From assembly GCF_016802725.1 (NCBI RefSeq), contig NC_052669.1, positions 26,069,770 through 26,133,769 of the forward strand: a stretch of 64,000 nt of DNA, written 5' to 3'. This document shows positions 39,501 through 51,500 of this stretch, piece after piece (positions within the stretch are counted from its first letter, which is position 1; every line of letters begins with the position of its first letter). The notes under the pieces were generated by a model that saw only the letters and a list, made by a program, of their open reading frames with translations, was not told where the DNA came from and did not search any database. Origin of the DNA: Solenopsis invicta (lineage: Eukaryota > Arthropoda > Insecta > Hymenoptera > Formicidae). The translations under genes were made by a program, and so were the position numbers.

Positions 39501-42500
39501 GTTTATTTTAGAAATGACATTATTCTATGGTGATATATTGGATACTCAAAATGAACGATCAGAAAGATTTGGAATCGAAATCACATTGTACAAAGAAGCA
39601 GAACGTAAAAAGTGCAGATGAATTCTATGTGTTAAAAAAAGAATTTAGACCTAGAGGACACATAATAAATATTATACTGGAAATAATTTGACAAGATCAG
39701 CTTTTCAAGCTACGTTAAGTAACTTTGCTGGGTTTAATGAATATTACATGACCCCTAAGTCTAAAATATCTTTTTACGACAGCCTGTAAATATATATGAT
39801 AGTCTACATGTACAAATTGTGTTCATAATCCCAAGAAGTTCAAGGAAATGTATGTGACAAAACTTTATTATGCACTTGATACCAACAATAACAATACGCC
39901 TTTATACAAACAGTACTTAAAATAATATTAAAACTTTGTAAAATTGTACAGTACCATAATTAACACGTTCCGTGCCGAAACTAATTTTACGTAATTATCG
40001 TGTGGATTGTCGATGATTTGCGCAGTATAATTATTATATTTGTGGAGTAAAACATATTGCATAATAATGAAAAAAATATAATATATATCATGAAAATATA
40101 AAATAGAATAAATTAAAAAATACAAAAAAATATTACAAAGATATTACTCTAATATATAAAATGCAATGCACGACACAACAAATATACTTTTATTAATTAT
40201 TTAATTAATAAAAAAACTAACATTTATACAATCACTTTATGACAATATTTTATAAACATTTCATAATTATGTAATTATTAATTAAACATTTCATAATTAA
40301 AGTGACGATATTGACTGTATGTAATAAAATAAACATTTTAGTTTTTATAAAATAAAAGAGTAGTACATACATACTCGTATAGGTATTATTCAAAATTATT
40401 ATTTCATAAAGTAGCAATAAAATCTTTTATAAACAATCGACCGTTTTTAATAGGTAATTGTTACATAAGAAATTCTAAAAGCTTTAGTCATGGCATTTGA
40501 TATCTCAAATTGAAAAACTGATTGCAGCATACGGACTGATCATCGATAATCCACAGAATTAATTGCACGATACATCATAATTTTATGTATAATATCAAAA
40601 AGTATTTCATGATTATGGCAAAAACATTTTTCAGTTTGAATGAAAAGTCCAGAGTGGAACACCGGTGACTCATGTGACACAAAATGTATTAATATGACAA
40701 AAACATTTTTAAAACATCTTTATTTGATCGCAGTGTATGGATTCTTTTTTTATTTGCATCTGGATATTTTTCATGAAATACATGTAAAACTTTCATTTTT
40801 AATATATGAACTGAATAATCAAGTTTATTTATTTTAAACCTTTTGGTAGTTTTTTTTACTATTTTCAATAATTATATTAAACATTAAAAAAGAATGATTT
40901 ATATACATAATTGCTATATAAAAAAAGAACTTAATATTTGAATAAGAAAATTCAGTTATATTTAGGATCAATAGAGTTATGATCATACATATCTTTATAT
41001 TTAACATGTACAGAAAACTTGGCCATGATTTTGTGTGTGTGTGTGTGTGCTTACAGATTATATTTTTTATCGCATTCTGTGGGCATATCAATGTCATAGG
41101 TCAAAGACGTACCATCCTTAGTGGAAGTATCATCGATTAGACAATTATTGTTTCTAAATCTAAGCGGTAAATCGATCGGATACGTGCCACCGAAAATTAA
41201 TGGCTTATATCTGGACGATTCGGAAATATTCTGGCCGGTACTATCGTACGACCACGCGTCTACCGTATCGCAAATAACATCCTTTCTGCGAATGTGCGGT
41301 GCCACCCTCATAACTTTCTTTTCCTCGAAATTACAATATTGTTTCAAAGTTTGTGCTTCACTATTGAAAGCAATGTGGCTCTCTTTGACTTCGGAAGATA
41401 AGTCTGGCGCTAAAAGAGACTCGAGTTTCAATTTGCTAAATTGAATATCTAGATCTGTAGTTTGCGATGAAGCGGATAAATTTTCTTCATCCGGTCTATC
41501 TGGCGTTATTTCTTCTTTATTCTCGGACGGATTCTTTTTCTTGACTTTACATTTTAAGAATACCGGTGGTTGCGAGCACGGTGGTTTTAAAAATATAGGA
41601 TCAACACGTCTCGGTTTTTTAATATCTTTCGTGTGTATCTTGTTTGGTAGAATTTTCGGATAGCTCATGGTCAATTTGGGATATCCTCTACGAGAATTTT
41701 GATTTTTAACATCGAGATTACTGCCGGAAAAATTAAAGAACGAAGATACATTGCCAGGAGTATTATCGTTAAATGTAGAGCCGATACACGGATTTGATTT
41801 TACAGACACATTGCGACGACGTAACGAGTTAATACCGAAAGCATCTGGTGATCCTTCAAAATTGAAAATATTATCCGAGGTAAGTCTGCAATTACTTACT
41901 TCAGGGGTAGGCGTTTTGTCTTCCCTTTCCGTCTATTGGTGTGCAAGCATCAAGAAACAAGTGAAAACTGTTAATTGTAATGCCTTGAGATAAATCAAAG
42001 TGTTTACTCAAATTTTGTACAAAAATTCATTAGTAATTTTCGAAGTTTTCAGGAATTTTATTTAAAATTCAAAGATTTAAACATTTTTCAATACAGCTCT
42101 CTTTGAAATAAATTTATTTTTTTATGTTTCTCAATCATACAATTACAAAAAATCAATTAAGTTTTGAATATTAAATTAAAAAAAAAAAAATATATATATA
42201 TACTAGCTTATTGGAAGTAAAGAATATAAAAAATTAAATGCCAATTTAGCACAATGCATTATCTTCTATTGTTACAGATTTTTTTCTAAAATTTGCAAGT
42301 CACTCAAAAATGTACGTGGATATGTATGCTATATTTTTCGTTAACCAATTATTAAAATTTAATCAATGAAAAATGATCAAAAAAAGTCTTGTCAGAAAAA
42401 AGACAAACTTTCAATTTAAAAGTAAGATTTTAAAAATTTCCCTGAATACCTAATAAAATTCCATGAAAATATACGATTTTCAAGGAAGAAAAGAAATTCT

Positions 42501-45500
42501 TTAAAAATTCCAAATATTCCTAGTTTTTTCTTGGCAGTAAACACCCTGATAATATGTGAAATTATAGATGAAATGATGTATCATTTTTGTAAAAAAAATC
42601 GATATTTGTAAAAATATGAAAGTAGTGTAAGAATTACATGAATGTGAAAATGCAGATATATTATGAGAAAAATATGTAATGATTAAATTTTTGTATTTAA
42701 AAAAATCTATAATAAATCCATAGCTATTTTTTAATATACCTCGTAGTTCCATTTGTCTTGCTGTTGCGAGTTGTTTGCTTCAGTCTGATCGGTAGTTAAA
42801 CCTGATGCGGGCTGTTGCTGCCAATTAGGCGGCATAGTTTCGTTTCTTCCATAATTATTCTGATAATACGACTGCTGGTTCCAATAATCCTGTTGCTGCG
42901 GCTGCTGATACTGAATGGATTCGTCCACGTTTCTCATATATTGCGCGTTCGGATCGTATGTATCCTGAATATTCGTGGGCAAAGATAATGGTTGCCAATC
43001 TGATTGTATTTCGCTCGTATTAACTTCCATCATCGATGTAGGCCCGTCACTATAATCGGGTTGGATAGTGTTCCATTGCTGTTGCGATTGTTGCTGATGT
43101 TTTATTTCATGAATTTCCTGATTTTCTATCAGAGTTCGGGAACCGAACGTTTCATCTTCAACGGTCTGTTCCTACAACAAAATTCCATTTAATACCTGTA
43201 TTAATCGCGTAGTAAACCTAAATATTATACATAATAAGTGAAATTAGGACCAATATTATATATCTCGCAAAATAGCACATAAAATTACCTGATTTTTTCC
43301 AACTATCTCCGCCAATTTATTAAGCCACGTTACATTTGCAGCATCCTCGATAGCATCCTTATAGACTGGATCGTGATACTTGATTCGGTCACCCAATACA
43401 TAAACTGCTTTGATGAAAGATTTCTTGTATTTCGACGGGTCATTTGCGATATTCGTGGCAATTTGTTCGATATATAATAGAGCCTTTTCTATTAAACCAC
43501 AATCCACCATCTTCACGGTTAAATCAAATTTGAATGTTTGAAGGTCTACTAATGTGAAACACGGATCGCTAAGGTTTCGAGCATATTCGTAAATCTCCGT
43601 TAGCATGACAGCTTCCATAGTGAAGAATTCAGGATATGACTTGTTGTGATTAGAGCCGATTAATACAAGTTTAACTCCATTAGACCCATAAGCCCCAAAA
43701 TCAATTTGCGCAAGTATGTAACAAAAATGTGCGGCGTGGATATCACCTCTCGCGAATAATGTATCCCCGAGAGTCGTTATTGATCGGCGATTAACTTCTG
43801 GATTGGCTGAGGTATTAGAAATAATCATAGCTAGGTGAGGCCGCCAATCGTCCCAGCGTGGATCCGCAACGCACTAATGAAAAAGTAAACGAATAATTAT
43901 ATAGGATCACTGTGAAAAGTGAATAATTTTACAAGACAAAAATATAACTCATACCGTAACTATAGCAGGCACACGACCAGAATGCAGTTGATATAATGTC
44001 TGCAGTGGATCGTGTGGTGGCAGACTGTTTGCAAAACGAGTCATTACAGAAGCATGTGTGCGTTTATCCAGTTTACTAGCAAGGAAAAGAGCATGGCCCC
44101 AAAGTCCTTCGTTCATCGCATACTCTGTTACAGATAAGTAAAAAGAAAAAAATCAATTAGTAACATTCACAATGTTAAACAGTATTTAAAAGAATTCTTT
44201 TTTCAAAGTGTTTATTTAAATTTTGTAAAAAAATTCCCTAAAAATTTCAGATTTTCCCAGATAGTAAATACTGTTTTTTATACCTAATGCTTCTTGAACT
44301 CGTCCATAGAGTAATGTATCTCTGAATTCGTCTGTTATTTGCTCTACAGTTTTACGCTGCTTGGTTTCAGTTTTTTCAGATAATGCTGAAATATCCTGAG
44401 TACTCCCATCACTGCCTGTTGCTACAGATCGCTGTGATATTTGCGATTCTCTACGTCCCACATCTTGAGATCTCAATTTATTCACGTCGTAAGGATAAGC
44501 ATCCTTATTACGCAGCAAGAGCCCGGCAATATCGACACCCACAACGTTCTGAACAAATTAAATGATAATAATTTAGTTGAACAATAGATTTCCTAAACTA
44601 GTTTTCAAAAGAAAACTTACTCCATTTTGTTGAATTAACATAATCATCAATTCGTACAGCAAGATGTATGAAGAGCGATCAACTATTTCTTCATTTGTCA
44701 CTGCTTTTTTAATTTTATTTTCACAATATTCTATGATAGTCTTCTTGTGCGTTACACCACTGTAATAAGTCATTGTTATATAGATTATGCTTATATTATG
44801 CTATATTGTATTTTTATAATTTACTTACTTAATTAGAGGTCCTGGGTATAATCGCAAATCACGTGCGATAGGATCATGCAAAAGTAAGTTATCTACACGA
44901 AAAATATCTACTTTAGCTCTCTCGCCATCAGCTGGATAGCTTGGATGAACATGTACCAAAGATCCAATGGAAAAACATCCTATTTTAACAAATTTTTTAA
45001 TTAGCTTAATAATATTAAAATAATATTAAGAAATTATTGGATTCTAATTAGATTAGATTGGAATCGAAAAATAGAGTATTTTTCAATATCATATAAAATA
45101 AAATTAAAAAAAATTCCTTCTGTGACCCAAAAATTACAAATGTAAAAAAAGGTTTCTTTTTAATTTTAGATAACTTATCAAGGCATGGCCACCATGCAGA
45201 GCGCTATAATTATTTATTAATTTTCTTATTTGTTCGACTTTGCATCTTTTTTAAATAAAAATACATATTTTTGAAGCAAAAATATAATTTGTCTATCTCC
45301 TTCAATAAGTTTCACATGATATCGAAAAATACCCTATTTTTTATTCGTTAGGATCTTCTCTATAACACCTTAATAAAAAAATTCTTAATAATATAATTCA
45401 GAATTGATCGTAAATTATACCATATGCATGAGATGTAGAATATTTAGTTGGTGTCAATCGAGCAGATGTAATTATCGAATCTTCCAATAGTGACATGTCA

Positions 45501-48500
45501 CCCAATGTTCGCTTATCACCAGTGATCCTGAAATAAACATTTTTCTTTTTTTAACAACTTTTAAATAACTATAAAAAATATAAATCAAAGTATTAATATT
45601 AAAAGACACACAATAATACAAAATAAGCATGTTCTATGTAAACTTTACAGCGAGTTTAGTATAAAGTAAAGGTGTGTGAATTAAGCATTTGCAAGGTCGA
45701 ATCAAATCGAATCGAATCAAATCTTTGTTAACATGTTCAAAATCGAATTGAATCGAATTCTAAATTGTTCAACGTCGAATGAAATAAAATTTTTCAGAAT
45801 TTACATTACATGTTAATTTAAATATAATAAAATGTTTTCAACGTTGCAAATCTTTTTAATAAACAAAAAAATTAATCACAAGAATTTTAGAAAATAATTG
45901 CAAAAATGATGTAAAAATTTATAAGAAATACTAGACAATAAATGTGAGGATATTATACTGATAAATGAGCATTAAATACATATACAAATTATAAACTTAT
46001 GAAATGTTAAAATAAATTTACGAAGACAATTGTTTATCGTGTATATAACTTTTTTAATAGTTTAAACTTTAAAAACGGTAGAAAATTTTTAAAGATTGAT
46101 CAAGCACAAGAACTGGTACATATTAATATAAGATTGATCTCGCGGAAAATACAAATGAAACAATCGAAATAGGTAATTTGAAATTAAATCATAGATGAAT
46201 CAAAATTCTTGAAATATTCAAATTCCAATCTTCCACATTCGAAAGCGAATCGAATTAAATCCATTGTGATTCGATTCAATTCAATTTGAATTTGAACTAT
46301 TCACACACCTATAGTATAAACAAAATTATGCAATTCTGCGTATTTCTATAACTTTAAACAATTATTATTGTGTTGTCTATTTTACTACATTTAAAATAAT
46401 TACTGTAATAATAATTATACATATTATTTACGACTAATTCTACGCATATTCTATGTATATCTAGTTAACTAAGTGCCATGTATACATTTATAATTTAAAA
46501 TACAGGAAGGGAACTGGATTTTCGATTTTAGCTTAACAGTTTCGAACCGAGAGAGAAAACTCCCGGTCTCACCTATTAAAATTGTGACAAGCCGTACTGC
46601 GCTCCCGCAGATTTCCGGCCCATCCAGAATATCCAAAATGTGGGACATAGAGTGCCATGTTGGGTGAGTGGAAACATGCATTTGGGATTGGACAAAATCT
46701 GATATATAACGAACATTATAAAATTCACAGTGAGATAAAAAAAGAATAACTATGGAAAAATAATTTTTTTTTAATTCTTAAGAAAAAAAGATTTTAGAAC
46801 ACACCTGTCGTCGCAGGAACTACGACCAGAATGAACGCTGGCTCTATCCTCTGGATAATTGCTGACTCCTCTAGCAATATGTTGTTGCTGATGCTGGTTA
46901 GCATAATATTTGTGGTACCACTCGGAATAGGCGGCAGGATTCGTCCGACGTAAGTTTTCAAGATATGCATAATAATTGTTGCCATAATGAGCACCATAAT
47001 CATAACCACTGTAGCCTGCATTCATAATATATATATATTTAATAGCTACTTTCATAAAAAATATTGTTTTTTGTATTTTTTTAAATAGGATGTCTATTCA
47101 AATTTTATAAAAAAATTCCTGGAAAATTCACGAATTTTCTAGAAATTTTACTCGAAGTTCCAGGTAAGATGAGAGAAATGCAGCATTTTAAATGCAGCAT
47201 TGAAATAAATTTATACTTTTTATATTTATTTATTAATTTATTATACCGTTTAATGTTTCTTAATCATGTAACCACAAGGAAAAGTCACTTGAGTCTTGAT
47301 TATTAAATTCAAGATAGTATTAAAAAGAAATAATATAAATTAAATATGCGCCATATAGCAATCTCTCTGTCTGCAATGACAAAGATCTAGCCAGAAACAC
47401 AGAATTTGAAAACTGATTAAATACATCAATTTAAAATAATTTATTGTCTTCTATTGTTACTACTTCTTTTTATCAAAATTTGCGAGTTACAAGAGAATAT
47501 ACGTGAACGTGTATGCCATATTTATTGCTAATCAATTTTACATTATCAAGAAAAAATAATTAAAGAAACAATTTTGTCAGAAAGGAAAAGATAGCAATTT
47601 TTGGATCTTTTACTTTTAAATTATTAGTATTTAAATTTGAAAATATAATATAGTAAAATCGCGTGAAAATCCATAATTTTCAAGGGTAAAAAATGGAGTC
47701 ACTGAAAAGAATTATCGAGTAAATTCCTTGAAAATTCTAGGTTTTTCCCTAGAATTTTTCTAGTAAATATTCTGTTGAAATATATATGTATTTTATATTG
47801 CAACACGTACCATTATATGCATAATAAGGATCTCTCGCACGCATGTAATATTCACGATCTCTATCGTTATAAGAAGATCTACTGGAAGGCCTAGAACTGA
47901 AAGAACATATAAATGTAATGTAATGTAATATAAAATACAATATATTAATCATTAAAACAGATTCTTTTCTATGTATCTTGCATTTAAAAAATTGATATAC
48001 CTTCTTCCATAAGGATCGTCATAGTAATCCCTTCTGTATGGATCTCTAACATCGTAATCGTCGTATCTTCGAGGTCGTCTGTCGTCCCTTCTTCTGTCAC
48101 GATCCATGTATTCTCTGTCCCTAGGCTCTCTAGGATCCCTAGAATATCGTGCATCGTAGTCTCTCGGATCTCTATCTCGACGACGCAAATCATCGCCTCT
48201 TCTACGATCATCCGGTCTCCTTCTACCATCTCTTTCATCTATATCCTCTTTTCCCCTGACTCTTCGTTCCATATCATCTCTACTATGTCGATCTAGATCG
48301 TCGCGACTGTGATGCTTACGATCTTCATCCCGATACGGAACATCCCGTCGCTCGAAATCGTCACGGGTATTATACTGACGATCATTATCGCCCGCGCGTC
48401 GGCGCTCGTAATAGTAATCGTCCTCGTATTCGTAATATGCGTTTTTTCGATCGTACTCGTATCGTCGGCGATCGGGACTGGTTTCCCGTCGCCTCTCCCT

Positions 48501-51500
48501 ACTCTCGTCCCGGCTGTTACGGGATCCTTCATCCTCTTCATCCTCGTAGGAATCCCGGCGATTTGACAAGCCAGAAATACCTTGACTTTCGCTTTCCAAA
48601 GACGCACCTACCGCTTCCTCGCGCTTGTTTCGCGATTCATTCGCTTGATCCTGCATCGCGGACATCGATGGGGGAATCTCCGGAGGAGAGCCGGTAACAA
48701 CTCTACCCCCTGTTGTTCTGTCATCCGACAATTGCGTAACGTCGTTGGAGGATGCTCCGCCTGGTATCTGCCTAAGCTCCGCGTCCGTTTGCTGCGTAAC
48801 TTCATCAGGCTCGTTACCTCTACCGAGCACTTCACGGGTCTCGCTCGGTTCCAACATTATTTGCGACTGCAGCTGGTATCTTTCTTCACCTGACGGATCA
48901 TTCCGCGACTGTTGCGGTGGAAGAGAACGTTCTCTACCCGAAGGATCATTCCGTCGTTCTAGCGTGTCCGAGTCACCCCGTAATAGCAGAGGAACATTTC
49001 TCTCTTGCCCTGGAAGAACATCGCGACGCTCCACTCTGTCAGATATATTCCTAACTTGCACAGTTTGTTCCTGACCAGAGGGATCATTTCTTCTGGGATC
49101 AGACAGACGTTGCCCAATCTGTACGTGATGTTCCTGACCCGTAGGATCGTTCCTGCGTGGATCTATGGTGCTCGATTGCCCGGGTACTTCGCGCAGAAAA
49201 GGAATATCGTTAGGCACTTCATCGTTCTCGTCGTCCTGACTCGGTGGCGTTGGTTCATGTTCTTGATGTGAGTCCGTTAACTCGCCAGTCTCCAAAAATG
49301 TGTTTCTATCATTCGAAGCAAATTCATAGTTATCTGGCATCTGTTCCGTCAGAGGTGGATGAAGCCGCGCCTGCTGTTGCTGTATCGATGGCACTTCGAC
49401 ATTGTTCACCTCTTCCCTGAAATCTCGGATATTCGTCGCTTCTTTGAGATTCACGCTCGGCTTGGGATCATTATCTAATGTTTCCTTGTTTATAGAATCC
49501 CGCGAACCATAAATATCCCGCTCTTTCAACGTCGCAGGTGCAACGACCTCGACATTTATAAAGTCGGATGTTTGTTGGATGTTCTCGTAGTTTTCTACGT
49601 TCTGCTCAGGGGTGTTCCATTGCTTGGGAGATGGATGCGAGTGATCCTTTGCATACCATGCATTATCCAATGTGTTTTGATTGTACCATTGATCGTATCC
49701 ACTTTGCGAGTTAGTATCCGTTATCTTGGTAGCACCACTTTGATATGCATTTGATATCGAATGATCTTGACCGAGAATTGGCTGGCTATCGACAGAATGA
49801 GAGTTTTCTGTACCGATTGACGCATAATCCGAAGGAAGCATGGGTATATTGTCGGGGACAGGATTACCTCGGGTATTCGCGAAGTTAGCGGGGAGTTGAG
49901 CCCTCCCTTCTGAAATGACGGAGTTCGAATACACATCTAACGATTCACCTAAAGAATCCATGTGCTTTCCCGACTTGCTCCCAAGATTAAGTTGACCAAA
50001 ATTGCTAGTTAATTCTTCTGCCGCTGTAGTAACAAAAGTCTGATCATCCTTTTCGCCGATATCGGTTTTAGAAGAATCACCTTTTGTGCTGTCGTCAGTC
50101 AGTACGTTCGGATTATGATGATCTCCAATCGATGACTCAACATTAATTGAGTTCGTATGATTAATTGAATCGTGAGGCGACATAGTATTTGTCACTTGCT
50201 TCTCACTCTCTCGTTGTTCATTATTATTGGACGTATGAACAATATTTTCTATGGTTGTAGGTACAGTTGTAGATGTGGGAACATAGTGAAAAGGCGCCAT
50301 GTGCATCTGTTGCCATTCGTTTGCGGCAAACTTAGCGTCATTATTATTTTGCGACACGTTCTCTGCGAACGAAGTGTTATCCGCACCCGTTGGTTGTGAC
50401 CATTGCGTAGAATGTATAGATTTGCTTTGCACGTTGGATTGTCTCCAATCGTGCGAAGCACCGACATTGCCTGACTGCGACCAGGAAGCAAATGTGTCAT
50501 TATTTGTTTGTACTAAATGTGAGGATTGTTGGAATTCGCGATTTTGATTATGCCACTGATTTGACACAGCATTAGACTTATTAACTGTTTCATTACCTTG
50601 CTGCCCACTCGTGGACCAATTTATAGAATGTTCCTTGCTACCTCCTTCGATAGACGCGTTATACATTTGCGATGGTTGCACACACTGATTGCCCATATTG
50701 TCAACAGTTGGCTGCTGCATCTCTTGTGGAATATTTTGATCCTGCCATTGGCCCAGCATATCGGTGTGATTCTGCCAATTACGCTGCAACGGCAAATTCG
50801 TCGCGTCGTCTTTACTCCAATTGTAACTATTATGTGACGCCATTGGAGATGGTTGCGTCGGCGGCGGATGCATTGGTGGCTGATCCTTTTGCTGTGACAC
50901 AAGTCTCTGCTGGGTGTAAGCCGCGTTTTGCGACTGATGCTCGTTTGACCATTGAGCATGCTCATAATCGGATTTTGCATTGTTCTGTCGAGGTGGTAAC
51001 GGATACTGTTGATTTTGATTATAGTTTAAATTATAGGGTGGCAGAGAATCCATGTAATTCGATCCAGGTTGACGGGTGGGCTCTGATCTAGGAGTATTTT
51101 TGCCTGACACGGAATTCTGGTTAAGTAAATCGGACATGTTACCATTAACATTTTTGTAATAATGGTTTTGCGCAGGATCAGATATCAGCTGCCCTTGATT
51201 CTGATACGGGGATACATAGTGCTGTTGCTGCTGGGATGAAGGTGGTGGTGGTGGTGGTGGTGGTGATTGTGGTGGTTGTTGTTGATGTTGTTGCTGCTGC
51301 TGCTGTTGCTGAGTGTCCGATTGTTGGGTATCCAGATTCCAGTCCCAGGGATCCTTCCATGTATTGCCAGTGTGTTTCGATTGGTTTACGAGAGACTGCT
51401 GGGTGGTATCACTCGGGGGAACATCCGATTGAGGCCTTGACATAGGCATCCACATATTCTGATTGCCTATTCCATATGCAGCCGAGTGATCCACGCGAGA

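Noticed and set aside
39547..39690. Plus-strand frame of about 47 codons starting at an ATG inside a Sec16 intron
   Set aside because: The peptide has no recognised features, composition is that of AT-rich DNA, and there are no flanking splice or promoter signals.
39928..40125. Possible bridging exon between the 882-bp Sec16 exon and 39308
   Set aside because: No acceptor is present in the needed phase and the peptide is AT-driven; the terminal-exon reading explains the phase conflict more simply.
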